Assembly: GCF_002811985.1 (NCBI RefSeq)
Contig: NZ_NPDU01000002.1
Coordinates: forward strand, 93,049-157,048
DNA length: 64,000 bases
Direction: 5' to 3'
Source: Leptospira adleri
Lineage (GTDB): Bacteria > Spirochaetota > Leptospiria > Leptospirales > Leptospiraceae
Shown: positions 1 through 16,805 of the stretch, one piece after another
How positions within the stretch are numbered: the stretch's first letter is position 1
How the letters are laid out: the number at the start of each line of letters is the position of its first letter
Translations under genes and position numbers: made by a program
Notes under the pieces: generated by a model
The model's input: the letters and a program-made list of their open reading frames with translations, nothing else
Told to the model about the DNA's origin: nothing
Database searches by the model: none

Positions 1-1482
<1,482 letters not shown>

Positions 1483-1486
<4 letters not shown>

Positions 1487-3216
1487 AGTCCGCCTGTGGC
1501 CCCTTCTCCACGTGGATCGCAAGCTCCGTAGAGCATTCCGTTCTCTCTTTTGACCGAGAAAAGTTTTGCAAAGTTCGGTGCGATCCTAATATCGTGTTTT
1601 CGAACCGAAAGACCGTCGAAAACGTTTCTTTCGTTCACCGACTTCTCGATAAATACCGCGTCCGGAAAAAATTGATGATGCACCCTTCCACGCGCAACGG
1701 ATTCATACAACGTCAGTTTAAAATCAAGATTATAAATCAAGGATTGTAAAACCGCATTCACAATATAAGAACCTCCCGGAGCCCCCGTCGCTAAAAACGG
1801 TTCCTTATCCTTAAACACAAGAGTCGGAGACATACTGCTCAAAGGAGTTTTCTTAGGAAGAATCGAATTCGCTTCCGCGCCGATCAAACCGTAGACGTTC
1901 GGTTCTCCGGGGGCGCGACTGAAATCGTCCATCGTGTCGTTCAATACGATTCCGTAACCGGGAACTACAACGGAAGCCCCGAATCGAAAGTTGATGGACT
2001 GAGTTGTTGAAACCGAGTTTCCGTCCCGATCCATTACGGATATATGAGTTGTCTGAGGAGATTCCACGCCAAAGTTTAACTCTTTCAAAAAGGAAGAGCT
2101 GCTCGAGGCGGCTTTCGGATCAAAGTTCGAGATCTTTTCCTCCGCGTATTTTTTGGAAAGAAGTCGATCGATCGGAATTTTCGTAAACTTCGGATCGCCT
2201 CCTAAAATCGCACGATCGGCGTATCCACGGCGCATTGCTTCCGCGAGAAAATGATAGTACGCGGCGGCGTCCTTATCATACAATTCTTTTAGCGATTTGG
2301 TTTCAATCATAGACAACATCGTAAGGAGATGAACTCCCGAAGAAGGAGGAGGCATCGTATAGATCGTATAATCTCTGTAAGTCGATTTAAGCGTTTTCTC
2401 TTCGATCACGCGGAAATTTTTCAGATCCTGTGAAGTGATGAGACCGCCGTTCCTTTTCATAGAGCTTACAATCGAATCCGCTATCTTTCCTTGATAGAAT
2501 TCCCTTTCTCCGGTTTCGGAAATCAACTTTAGAGTATTTGCAAGGTCTTTTTGAACGAGTAGGGAACCGACTTCCGGAACTTTCCCTTTCGGAAGAAAGA
2601 TTCCTTTCATTTCATCGTCCATGTCTTTCGATGATTTCTGAATCGCCGAAAATAAATCCGGATAAACAGGAAACCCGTTCTCCGCCAAACGAATCGCAGG
2701 TGCGACGACGGTCTTCAGAGAAAGTTTTCCGTATCGTTTGTGAATCTGAATCAAACCCGCAACGTTACCCGGAACACCGACTGCGCGAAATCCAAAAAGA
2801 GAATCTTCCTTCGGTTTCCGTTTGTACATATTGCGGGACGCAGCTATAGGAGCTCTTTCACGAAAGTCAAAGGCGATGGGCTCTGGGAATTCATTTAGAT
2901 ACAGAACGAGAAACCCGCCTCCGCCCAAGCCGGTCGAATGAGGTCTTGTGACGGAAATCGCAAAGGAAGTAGCAACCACGACGTCCACAACGTTCCCGCC
3001 CAACTTACCGATCTCAACTCCGGCCGAGGTAGCTTCGGGCGAATCGGAGGCGATCATCAGATTCTTACTCTCGCTGAAATAATCGGTATGTTTTCTTTGA
3101 TTAGAAGGAGTAACTAGTAAGTCGGTCGAAACCTTTTTACCTTCTATCGAAAGAGGTATGTCCTTACACGAAAAAAGGAAAAGTATCAGTATGATACGTG
3201 CGTATTTTTGTTTCAT
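1483..3216 (-). CDS. ggt: Gamma-glutamyltranspeptidase, probable lipoprotein
   Basis: Cleaves or transfers the gamma-glutamyl group of glutathione; the proenzyme normally cleaves itself into two subunits. The protein is 577 residues. Residues 1-17 form a signal peptide ending in a lipobox-like LFSC (Cys17), so it is probably anchored in a membrane facing the periplasm or surface. The conserved ESPQTTHISVMD segment places the nucleophile and self-cleavage threonine at about Thr389, and GVPGNVAGL (147-155), PPPSSGVHLL and TGAPGGSYI are also family blocks. The ATG at 3216 is chosen because it starts the signal peptide; longer readings add a charged tail lying inside clpA. The gene sits 23 bases after clpA and overlaps gshA by 4 bases, placing glutathione synthesis and breakdown in one transcript. 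Confidence 0.93.
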
Positions 3217-3239
3217 CGGATCCCGGAGAAATTTGTAAG

Positions 3240-5473
<2,234 letters not shown>

Positions 5474-5477
<4 letters not shown>

Positions 5478-5805
5478 GATTCTTCTTCTCCTTCCTCCAC
5501 TTCCATCGTACAATGAAGCGGGTATCCGTGTTGTTCCGCCAACTGCTGAACTTGTATGACCTTGGTTCTCGCCACGTCGTGCGAGTAAACGCCGCATAAC
5601 GCTTTTCCCGTGATATGCGCTTTTAACATGATCTGTTCGCTTTCTGCTCTTGTTCTGTGAAAGACCACTTGTAGTATCCAAACTACGAATTCCATCGGCG
5701 TGAAATCGTCGTTGAGTATGATCACCCTGTATTTGGAAGGACGTTTGAGCTTGACCTTCTCCTTGGTCAAAGTCTGTTCTTCCGTATCAAATCGAAAGAT
5801 CTCGC

Positions 5806-5809
<4 letters not shown>
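5474..5809 (-). CDS. clpS: ClpS adaptor for N-degron substrates
   Basis: Small adaptor that binds proteins bearing destabilising N-terminal residues and delivers them to ClpA. The protein has 111 residues. The degron pocket motif NDDFTPMEFV begins at Asn33, and the conserved pocket histidine is near His65 in MLKAHITGKA. The rest, CGVYSHDVARTKV and HPL-like GYPLHCTMEVE, follows the family. A short, acidic C-terminal tail is present. It overlaps both neighbours by four bases (ATGA on each side), so the upstream FemAB/GNAT-like gene, clpS and clpA are likely translated as a coupled set. Confidence 0.97.
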
Positions 5810-7020
<1,211 letters not shown>

Positions 7021-7053
7021 GCTATTCCTTGGACTTGTTTGATTGCAGTTTTG

Positions 7054-7637
<584 letters not shown>

Positions 7638-7710
7638 TATAGAAACAGTTGAACCTAATTTCCTTCCAGCTTGAGGCAGGAAGAAATTATTGTCCAACCA
7701 TTCTTTAAAA

Positions 7711-7725
7711 TTGGAAAATTTCCAA
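7711..7725. repeat. Dyad TTGGAAA-N1-TTTCCAA before the anti-sigma gene
   Basis: Two 7-base arms form a near-perfect palindrome around a single central base, 16 bases upstream of the NrsF-like start codon and directly before a TATTAT stretch. It could be an operator or simply an AT-rich coincidence. No regulator is known. Confidence 0.3.
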
Positions 7726-7741
7726 TATTATAACTTAGAAT

Positions 7742-8374
7742 ATGTTGAGTAAAGAAGAGAAAACCGAATCGCTAATCCGAAAACTGGGGACCGAACCTCC
7801 TTCCAGAGAGAATATATGGGGAAATCTTTTATTTTTAATCCCTCTATTTTCGATCGGTTTCATATTATTCTGTTTATCGTTTTACCCGATCACGGCTCCG
7901 TTAATTCACATTCCAACTTTGTTTCCTGATTTTCTCTGGATTGCAATCGTCGGAGCGATTTCATTTTGGGTTCTTTCTCGATTGAGATTTCCGGAGGAAT
8001 CTTTTTCGAAAACCTCTAAACTTCCTATCTTATTCGGTCTCGTCTGGATTTTATATTCCTCCGGTTTGTACGGTTGGGATTTGATCTCGGGTCATGAATT
8101 CAGCCACCACATAGGACGTTGTTCCGCGATTATATTTCTTTCCAGTATTCTACTGTGCGGAAGCGGATTTTCTCTTTTAAAAAAAGGAAATCCGGGAAAT
8201 CCGATTTTGAGCTCTGCCGTTCTCTCGGTTTTTAGCCTGGCTCTTGCAAACTTTTGTCTGAAATTTGTTTGCGGCGATCAGTCTTCGTATCATATTTTCT
8301 TTTCACACGGCCTTCCGAGTCTATTTTTATTTTTTATAGGATTCTTCGTACTTAAGAATATCTTGAAGTGGTAA
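7742..8374 (+). CDS. NrsF/DUF1109-type membrane anti-sigma factor
   Basis: A 210-residue integral membrane protein with about six hydrophobic segments (roughly 28-50, 62-78, 93-110, 125-146, 157-175, 188-206) and a short cytoplasmic N-terminus beginning LSKEEKTESLIRKLGTEPP. Length, topology and the N-terminal pattern match the DUF1109/NrsF family, negative regulators of a subgroup of ECF sigma factors. Cysteines occur at 44, 127, 139, 172 and 177; Cys127 and Cys177 are 50 residues apart, the same spacing that I recall for the two sensing cysteines of Caulobacter NrsF. It is divergent from the sigma gene at 7611, whereas most relatives are co-directional. Function as redox or metal sensor is inferred. 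Confidence 0.75.
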   Translation: MLSKEEKTESLIRKLGTEPPSRENIWGNLLFLIPLFSIGFILFCLSFYPITAPLIHIPTLFPDFLWIAIVGAISFWVLSRLRFPEESFSKTSKLPILFGLVWILYSSGLYGWDLISGHEFSHHIGRCSAIIFLSSILLCGSGFSLLKKGNPGNPILSSAVLSVFSLALANFCLKFVCGDQSSYHIFFSHGLPSLFLFFIGFFVLKNILKW

Positions 8375-8836
8375 TACACTGCGAATTCAAATTTAGACGC
8401 TTGTTCCTTGTTAAAAGCATTCTTAATTTCTTGCAATTGTTTATATAAAATTGCGTTGGAACTCCGACGGCTTTTCCGTGAGAATCGCGCGCCCCACCCT
8501 GATCTTGGGTGGAGGGGTGATGAGCGGACGTATAGGGAGCGAATCATTGAGTTCCGGTGGCGGGAATGAATCGGACTTCCGCATATCATAAAAAGCGCAT
8601 ACTTCCAAACACAATTCTCTTTCGATTACTTTGTCGGAAGAATCACTCTTGTTTTTTAAATCACTATTTTGATCTTCTTTATTTGTTACGACAAAATATC
8701 ATCGAAAAAAAACCGCTTGAAATCGAAACGAGTTCCTATTGTCAAAATGATTTGCGATCCATCCCCTTCTGTTTTATCTGGGGCTTTATCTTCCTTTCGA
8801 TCCTTCGGTGGAACCTCGGATCCATTCCCTAACAGA
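8375..8836. other. 462-base intergenic region with a dispersed repeat
   Basis: Lies between the plus-strand anti-sigma gene and the minus-strand helicase, which converge. No credible gene is visible. It includes an AT-rich stretch with a GCAATT/AATTGC dyad around 8430-8455, and a GC-rich repeat at 8486-8517 described separately. No clear T-tailed terminator was found. Confidence 0.6.
8486..8517. repeat. Dispersed palindromic repeat, copy 1
   Basis: A GC-rich palindrome with arms CCCCACCCT and GGGTGGAGGGG around a GATCTT-type loop, preceded by CGCGCG. A near-identical element ends the window (63972-64000), and an inverted relative with a longer loop sits at 26595-26664. The repeat lies in non-coding DNA in all three places. 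Confidence 0.65.
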
Positions 8837-10744
8837 TCATAAAAATTCCCAAGCGGTTCGAAAAACTTCCTTCTCTTCCGCAAACCGAATGAGTTTGGAT
8901 AAGAACGGATCCGAAGAAAGAGTGGAACTATCGCCGATACAAAGCAATAAATCCTTAGCCCTCGTCATTCCGACGTTGATCCTTCTCGATTCCTTTAAAA
9001 ATCCGGATTTTCCTTCGTCATTGGAACGGACAAATCCCAATAGAATACAACGATTCTCCCTTCCCTGAAAAGAATCGATGGTGGACACTCTGATCTTTGT
9101 AAGATTTGTTTCTTTGAGTTTTTCGGAAATCAATCGAACCTGCGCTCGATATGGAGAAAGTATCGTGATATCTTCTTCTTTCCAACCTTGTTCGCTTAAC
9201 AAAACACAGATCCGAATCTGTAAATCGGCTTCGAACGGATTTGTCAAACTATCATCCACTGCGACCTCTTCCGTGTCCGTCCCCGCCGTATCGATCCATT
9301 GAAAAGAATGGGGAAACGGAAAATCGTCCGAAAAATTCGAAGCTCTTTCTTCCAACGGACGACCCGATTTCAAAAGATTCGAATAAAATTCTTTCGACGA
9401 AAACTCCGCGATCTCATCCTTCATTCGATACTGGGTATCAAGAAGAAAAACGCGTCCCGACGCAGCGAGTCTTTCTGCGGCTTTCTCAAACAAGGTAACT
9501 TCCAACGCATTTTTTTCCGAGAACAAAGTCGGCGGTAACTGTTTGTGATCTCCCGCAAGAATCACACGATCCGATTTCAAAATCGGAATCCACGAAGAAG
9601 GTTCGAGCGCCTGGGAGCATTCGTCTAACACGCAATAATCGAAGTTTCTTCCTTCCAAAACTCCCTTGGCCGCCGCGACGGGCGTGGAAACGACTACAGG
9701 ATGAGAGGAAATCAAACTGTCTATCAGACCGGCTTCTATCGTTCGAATCGTTTTTTTGAGTTCTTTGACTTCTTGGAACAAGGACCTTCTCTCTTCCCTT
9801 TCTTTTTCACCGAAATTTCTTTTGTATTTCTTGGCTTGTTTGGATAACTCGACGACTTCCCTTCTGTATTCGCTTAACAATTTTCCGTCCGGATGATGAA
9901 ACAACTTATAGTCCAACGTGGATTGAAGAGCCGTTTCGGAAACTCTCGCAGGATGCCCCAGTCTCAATACGGAAATTCCCCTTTCGGAAACGGATTCCAC
10001 CAAAAGATCGCAAGCGGAATGAGTCGGCGCAGAAACCAGAACCTTTCTTTCTTCGAAGACTAACTGACTCACGATTTCGGATAACGTGGTGGTTTTTCCG
10101 GTTCCGGGAGGACCGTGTATGATCGAAACGTCCTCGGAAAGAACCGAGTGTAACACCGCATTCTTTTGGGAATCGTTCAATCGGGAATCCATCCTTTCCC
10201 ATACGCGATTTCGATCGTTCTCCCGGATGGAAATCTTATCGGGTTTTCCGTATCCTAAAAGAAGTTCTCGATTGACATACGATCGACTTCCCTTCTTGGC
10301 TTCGGAAATCGAATCGAGCGCGCGAAACATTTCCTTATAGGAAGTTTCATCCGGTAAAAGATCAATGTGGCATTTTCCTTCTTCGGACCATTCCGGAACC
10401 TCGTCGATCGCGATTCGAATTCTTTCCTTATGAAGGGAAACGATTATAGCTCGGGTCTTCTCTTCTTCTTTTCCGATCTGAATCGGAGCTCCGGATTGAA
10501 ACTTGGAAGGATATTCTTCTTGTTCGGGAAAACGAAAGGTAAGAATCCAACTTCCGTCTCGGCCGATGGATTGTTCCTCGTAGATAAGAGGGTATAACGT
10601 GATGCCGAGCCGGATTCGATCTTGTATGGAACGCGAAAGCCAGTCTTTGGAAAAAAGATTTTCCTCTTCTCTTTTTTCCCGTTCGAGTTCTTTGCGAACG
10701 GCTTCCAATTCTTCGAGAGAATCGGAAAATTTTTGTTCCTTCAA
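8837..10744 (-). CDS. SF1 superfamily DNA/RNA helicase (Upf1/IGHMBP2-like)
   Basis: A 635-residue helicase of the Upf1-like SF1B group, predicted to unwind nucleic acid using ATP. Motif I is IHGPPGTGKTTTLSEI (about 209-224), motif II is VLDECSQALEP near 372, motif III is AGDHKQLPPT near 396, and the C-terminal domain holds VSTIDSFQGRE and FVRSN followed by RRINVGMTRAKDLL. An N-terminal acidic and basic helix of about 35 residues precedes a small beta-barrel-like section (about 50-130) as in IGHMBP2 relatives. The start is TTG at 10744, overlapping the TGA of the upstream gene as TTGA, so the two genes are probably coupled. The exact substrate is unknown. Confidence 0.9.
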   Translation of the reverse strand: MKEQKFSDSLEELEAVRKELEREKREEENLFSKDWLSRSIQDRIRLGITLYPLIYEEQSIGRDGSWILTFRFPEQEEYPSKFQSGAPIQIGKEEEKTRAIIVSLHKERIRIAIDEVPEWSEEGKCHIDLLPDETSYKEMFRALDSISEAKKGSRSYVNRELLLGYGKPDKISIRENDRNRVWERMDSRLNDSQKNAVLHSVLSEDVSIIHGPPGTGKTTTLSEIVSQLVFEERKVLVSAPTHSACDLLVESVSERGISVLRLGHPARVSETALQSTLDYKLFHHPDGKLLSEYRREVVELSKQAKKYKRNFGEKEREERRSLFQEVKELKKTIRTIEAGLIDSLISSHPVVVSTPVAAAKGVLEGRNFDYCVLDECSQALEPSSWIPILKSDRVILAGDHKQLPPTLFSEKNALEVTLFEKAAERLAASGRVFLLDTQYRMKDEIAEFSSKEFYSNLLKSGRPLEERASNFSDDFPFPHSFQWIDTAGTDTEEVAVDDSLTNPFEADLQIRICVLLSEQGWKEEDITILSPYRAQVRLISEKLKETNLTKIRVSTIDSFQGRENRCILLGFVRSNDEGKSGFLKESRRINVGMTRAKDLLLCIGDSSTLSSDPFLSKLIRFAEEKEVFRTAWEFL

Positions 10745-11742
10745 AACCGGTCCGGAGAAAGGACTACGATTCTGTAGACCTGAGATTTTTGATCGTCCCT
10801 TGTTGGAAGGCTTTCCGCAAATCGAATCGCACTCGCGAGAGTCGTTCCCGTAGTCGTTCCCGCAAAAATTCCCTCTTTCTGATAGAGATCGGATTGATAG
10901 AGAAGCGCTTGTTCCCGGTCCACTCCTACGTATTCGTCCACGATCTTCGGATCAAACGACTCAGGCAGATGAATCGAGGTTTCGTTCTGAACCATCTTTC
11001 GTATGAATCTGGATTTCTGACTCACTCCCATGATCACTCGAATGGAAGACTTCTTGGATTTTAAAAAACGTCCCGCTCCGGAAAGTGTTCCGCCGGAACC
11101 TCCTCCTGCGACGAACGCGTCGACGTTCCCTGCAAGGTCTCTCCAGATTTCAGGGCCTGTAAAAAGATAATGTGCGTTTGTATTGGCCATGTCCGTGTAT
11201 TCGTTTAAGATCACGGTGTTTTTTTCTTTCTCTTTGATCTCTCTTGCTTTTTTTAACAGAGCCTCGTCCCAATTCCCTTTTGCTTCCGGAAGAATTTCGA
11301 CATGGGCTCCGAATGTTTGAAGATCTTTGATTTTTTGAGGATCTGTGTCTCCTGCGACCAAACAACGAAACTTATACTGACGGATCGTGCTGATCCAGGC
11401 GAGACTGAGTCCGGTAGAATTGTAACCCGGTTGAATGATCTGCCCGCCCGGTTTCAATTCTCCTCTTCTTTCGGAAGAAAGAATCATGGAAAGAGCGGTT
11501 CTGTCCTTCACCGAGCCCGTTGGGTTGCAGAACTCCGCCTTGAGATAAAATTCCACATTGGGAATATGAGAACCGATCTGGTTCAGACGAATGAGCGGAG
11601 TGTTTCCGATCATCTGAAGGATCGTTTCTTTTACCGGTTTTGCTACGCTGAGTTCCCGTCCAAACGATTTCTGAATGTTATTCAGAGCGCCAAGGAAACT
11701 GTTTCCAAACTCGTCAATTGAACGGGAGATTTCATCAAACAT
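10741..11742 (-). CDS. Cysteine synthase-like PLP enzyme with altered substrate loop
   Basis: A 333-residue fold-type II PLP enzyme related to cysteine synthase and cystathionine beta-synthase. The PLP lysine is Lys79 in NPTGSVKDR and the phosphate loop GGGSGGTLSGAG is intact. The loop that normally reads TSGNTG and holds the amino-acid substrate is instead PGYNSTG (about residues 105-111), and the C-terminal loop usually containing SSGA reads AGTTTGTT. An N-terminal extension of about 38 residues precedes the catalytic core. These changes suggest a substrate other than O-acetylserine, so cysK is not assigned. It lies 15 bases after leuD and overlaps the helicase gene by four bases. Confidence 0.8.
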   Translation of the reverse strand: MFDEISRSIDEFGNSFLGALNNIQKSFGRELSVAKPVKETILQMIGNTPLIRLNQIGSHIPNVEFYLKAEFCNPTGSVKDRTALSMILSSERRGELKPGGQIIQPGYNSTGLSLAWISTIRQYKFRCLVAGDTDPQKIKDLQTFGAHVEILPEAKGNWDEALLKKAREIKEKEKNTVILNEYTDMANTNAHYLFTGPEIWRDLAGNVDAFVAGGGSGGTLSGAGRFLKSKKSSIRVIMGVSQKSRFIRKMVQNETSIHLPESFDPKIVDEYVGVDREQALLYQSDLYQKEGIFAGTTTGTTLASAIRFAESLPTRDDQKSQVYRIVVLSPDRF

Positions 11743-11751
11743 ATAATTTGT

Positions 11752-12378
<627 letters not shown>

Positions 12379-12397
12379 AATTTCTAAATTCTTTCCC

Positions 12398-13795
<1,398 letters not shown>

Positions 13796-13966
13796 TGTGG
13801 ATTCTGTCTCCCCGAAAGAAATTCTTCCGGAATTAGTGGATTGGATGGATTTCTCGGAAGGAGAAAGAGCGCATCCGTCTGTATTTCCATCGTTGGGAAA
13901 TCGGGTCTTTTCGTCTACCCGGATCTATTCTAAGCGGTCTGGAATGAATTTGGAAGAATGAAAATT

Positions 13967-15415
13967 CTATCTCGCTCGAAAAACGAAAACCGTTTTGCCG
14001 AGACTGATCTCGTCGAAATCGTATAAGACCCGAGGCCTGAGAACTTTTTTCCCGTTGAGGTAGGTTCCCGAATCGGAGATGAGATCGTAAAGTACGAACC
14101 GATTCTTTATCTTTCGAATTCTTGCGTGAAGTTTACTCACGTTCGGATCCGCGACCAAAACGTCTGACAATTCCCCCGCACCCAAGGTCGTTTCCGCTTT
14201 CCGAATCGGAATTTGTTTTCCAGGAGTGCGCCCTTCCTTTTGAATCAGGGTTGCGAGGTCGTAGGCTTCCGCCGCTTCGAACTCGGATTCGTTCACGGGA
14301 AGGGAACGAGCCACGTAAACTCCTTCCGGATTTGCATAGGGCGACGTGTGAAACTGATCCCCGTACATTCTCTGATAGACTTCTCTTTCTTCGCCTCTCG
14401 CGTGGAACCTACGTTCCGCCTCTCCATCGGACGGTTTAGAAGATTCTTCCGGTTCCTTTTCCCTTTTGAACAAAAGTAAAAGACCGATCAAAGTAAGAAC
14501 GAGTAAAAATCCGATCGTGGGAAGAAAAACTCCTGGACTTAAAAAAACGAATCGAAGCTGTTTCATCGCGCCGGGTTTGTAAGTGTAATTGAACTTTCCG
14601 CCTCGACTCGATTCCCAATCACCCCGTAAGAAGTCGCCTTCCCCTTTCCAAAAATCATTTTGAAACGGAGAATCATACTGGACCAAGGCCGGATATTTGT
14701 GAAAGTATTCGAGGTCCGTCAAAAAACGGGAAACGGAATCGGGTGCGTCCAACTCGAACAATTCTCCGCCGTAGATTCGGACGAGTTCTCGGTTTGAAAA
14801 ATTATTCTTCCCAAAAATCTGGATCGGAAGACCGGAAGTGGACAAACCCTGTCTGAGTCCGGGAGGAAGTTTGTATTCGCCATCCGAAACCAAAAGCGCA
14901 AGATAGGATTCCCTCGTCAAAATCGTATTCAATTTTTGGAATACAAGATCCAAATTCACTCCCGTGTTGGAATTACTGAGAGAGCCCGGAACACGCGCTT
15001 TCAGAAGAGCCGTCTGTCGATCTAGATCTTTTTCAACCACAAGGAGATCGTCCGAAAAAAAGATAAAACTAAAGTGATCCTCGTCTCCGCTCGCTTGAAC
15101 GATCTTTTGCAAAAGACGCGTGTTGAAATTGTTCTCCTCCAAGCTCGTTCCTGACTGAACGAGAAAGACCGTATGAACGGATCTGGATCCTTCTTTGCGG
15201 GTGACCTTGGGACGGAGAACCGTTCGACTCTCCGAACCTCTGGATTCTCGGATGAGAAAGTTTTCCCTTTCTAAGGGAAATTGTTTTTTATCTCGGATCG
15301 AAAGTTGAATGAAAGGAAACGAGGACGCGTCGATTTCCTCCATTATAAATGGGGATTTTTGGGCAAAAACCGGAAAGGTAAATAAAACCAGTGTTAGGAG
15401 GACTGCATAACCCAT
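13967..15415 (-). CDS. Membrane protein with vWA-like exported domain and cytoplasmic FHA domain
   Basis: A 482-residue single-pass protein. A signal sequence (about 1-18, ending VFAQ) is followed by an exported region with a von Willebrand A-like pattern: VHTVFLVQSGTS near 80-91, FSFIFFSDDLLVV near 115-127 and YLALLVSDGEYKLP near 171-184. One transmembrane helix spans about 293-316. The cytoplasmic tail ends in an FHA domain (about 400-480) with the phosphothreonine-binding residues in NVSKLHARI (Ser427, His430) and SGTYLNGKKV. FHA domains bind phosphothreonine peptides. No kinase gene is adjacent. The ATG at 15415 opens the signal peptide. It is probably transcribed with the ABC ATPase 24 bases upstream. 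Confidence 0.78.
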   Translation of the reverse strand: MGYAVLLTLVLFTFPVFAQKSPFIMEEIDASSFPFIQLSIRDKKQFPLERENFLIRESRGSESRTVLRPKVTRKEGSRSVHTVFLVQSGTSLEENNFNTRLLQKIVQASGDEDHFSFIFFSDDLLVVEKDLDRQTALLKARVPGSLSNSNTGVNLDLVFQKLNTILTRESYLALLVSDGEYKLPPGLRQGLSTSGLPIQIFGKNNFSNRELVRIYGGELFELDAPDSVSRFLTDLEYFHKYPALVQYDSPFQNDFWKGEGDFLRGDWESSRGGKFNYTYKPGAMKQLRFVFLSPGVFLPTIGFLLVLTLIGLLLLFKREKEPEESSKPSDGEAERRFHARGEEREVYQRMYGDQFHTSPYANPEGVYVARSLPVNESEFEAAEAYDLATLIQKEGRTPGKQIPIRKAETTLGAGELSDVLVADPNVSKLHARIRKIKNRFVLYDLISDSGTYLNGKKVLRPRVLYDFDEISLGKTVFVFRAR

Positions 15416-15439
15416 CGTTCGCTCGAGTAGTTTCTTAGA

Positions 15440-16207
15440 TCAGCTTCCCTGTTCAAACAGTTTTTTTCCGTAATCGGAACTCGGATTCAATTCTCCGGAT
15501 TTTCCGCGGGAAACGACCTCGGCCCATTCTCCTTGATAGAGGATACTGATAGTATCGGCTATCGCTTCCACGATTGGGATTTCGTGGGTGATAAAAATGA
15601 TCGAAAGACCCCTTTCTTTTCGGAATTTCATAAGAAGTCTCAGAGCCTCCGCTTCGCTGATCGAGTCAAGAGCGGCGGTTGGTTCGTCCGCGACGACGAT
15701 TTCCGCTCCTGAATACACAGCAAGTAGGATGAGAATCCTTTGTCTTTCTCCTCCGGAAAGATTTCCTGGAAGTCCGTCGAACGCGCGTTTGGGATCGTGG
15801 ATATAAATCGATTCCAAAAGTTGGAGAATTTTTTCCTTTTGCGCGTATTCGCCGTTGGTTAAGGAGAATGCTTCGAGAATCTGAGAACCGGTCTTTCGAT
15901 ACGGGTGAAATCCCCAAACCGGATTCTGAGGAACGAGTGCGATTTTTTTACCACGAAGCGGCATCCATTCCCTTTCCGTAAAGTAACGGGCGTCCATTCC
16001 CAAAAATTGAAACCGATCCGATCTCAAAAAAAGTTCCTTGTCGCTCATCCCTAATAGACAAGAGGCAAAGGTTGACTTTCCGCTTCCGGATTCCCCGACG
16101 ATACAATGGACTTCTCCGGAGTTCAGGGTAAAATCGATTCCTTTCAGAATATGATGTCCCGGCGTGGAAACCTTTAGATTGGAAATTTCGATTACGGGGG
16201 ACTTCAC
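15440..16207 (-). CDS. ABC transporter ATP-binding protein, peptide-transporter type
   Basis: A 255-residue ATPase subunit resembling DppD/OppD. It shows Walker A GESGSGKST (about 37-45), signature LSGGERQRI (about 149-157), and Walker B IVVADEPTAALDS. The family's C-terminal dicluster-type tail is absent, so it is shorter than a typical DppD. No permease or binding-protein gene is adjacent, so its partner must be encoded elsewhere or it serves another role. The start is GTG at 16207, nine bases after gmhA, and lacks a strong ribosome-binding site. Confidence 0.85.
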   Translation of the reverse strand: MKSPVIEISNLKVSTPGHHILKGIDFTLNSGEVHCIVGESGSGKSTFASCLLGMSDKELFLRSDRFQFLGMDARYFTEREWMPLRGKKIALVPQNPVWGFHPYRKTGSQILEAFSLTNGEYAQKEKILQLLESIYIHDPKRAFDGLPGNLSGGERQRILILLAVYSGAEIVVADEPTAALDSISEAEALRLLMKFRKERGLSIIFITHEIPIVEAIADTISILYQGEWAEVVSRGKSGELNPSSDYGKKLFEQGS

Positions 16208-16216
16208 GAAAAGGAA

Positions 16217-16804
16217 CTATTCTAAATTGAAAAGATTGTATTCGACAATGCTGCAGAGGATATGTCCGATCAAAATATGCGATTCCTGGATCCGAGCGGT
16301 GACCTTGCTTGGAACGATCACATCGATGTCAGCGAGATTTTTCATCTTACCGCCGTCTCCACCTAACAGCGATATGGTTTTTACTCCGCGGCTTTTTGCT
16401 TTTTCCAGCGCGAGAAGGACGTTCTTCGAATTTCCGCTCGTGGAAAGACCGATGAGCAAATCCCCTTTTCTTCCGAAGGCTTCGATTTGACGAGAGAATA
16501 CTTCTTCATAACCGTAGTCGTTCGAACAAGCGGTCAAAACCGCGGAGTCCGCGGAAAATGACATCGCGGGAAGCGCCTTTCTTTCGTTTCCGGATTTATA
16601 ACGCACAACGAGTTCCGCGGCTATATGGGAGGCGTCGCAAGAGGAACCTCCGTTCCCGCATAAAAAAACCGTGTTTCCCGCTTGCAAAACTTTGGAAACC
16701 AATTCGCCCGCTTTTGTGATATCTTCCAAAATCGAATCGATTAATTTTTGTTTGGTGGAAATAGAATCTCGGATCTGACCGAGAGCGATTTCTTTGATAT
16801 CCAT
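16217..16804 (-). CDS. gmhA: Sedoheptulose-7-phosphate isomerase (phosphoheptose isomerase)
   Basis: A 195-residue SIS-domain enzyme that makes D-glycero-D-manno-heptose 7-phosphate for LPS inner core. Typical GmhA blocks are [20 protein letters not shown] (about 50-69), [18 protein letters not shown] (about 117-134) and [16 protein letters not shown] at the end. The ATG at 16804, two bases after the upstream stop, is chosen; a GAGG lies about 12 bases before. It stands in a run with a glycosyltransferase and near an O-antigen ligase, consistent with LPS synthesis. Confidence 0.93.
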   Translation of the reverse strand: MDIKEIALGQIRDSISTKQKLIDSILEDITKAGELVSKVLQAGNTVFLCGNGGSSCDASHIAAELVVRYKSGNERKALPAMSFSADSAVLTACSNDYGYEEVFSRQIEAFGRKGDLLIGLSTSGNSKNVLLALEKAKSRGVKTISLLGGDGGKMKNLADIDVIVPSKVTARIQESHILIGHILCSIVEYNLFNLE

Positions 16805-16805
16805 T

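Noticed and set aside
13796..13966. T-box or leucine attenuator before leuC
   Set aside because: No Leu-codon-rich leader, T-box TGG sequence or T-tailed hairpin was seen.
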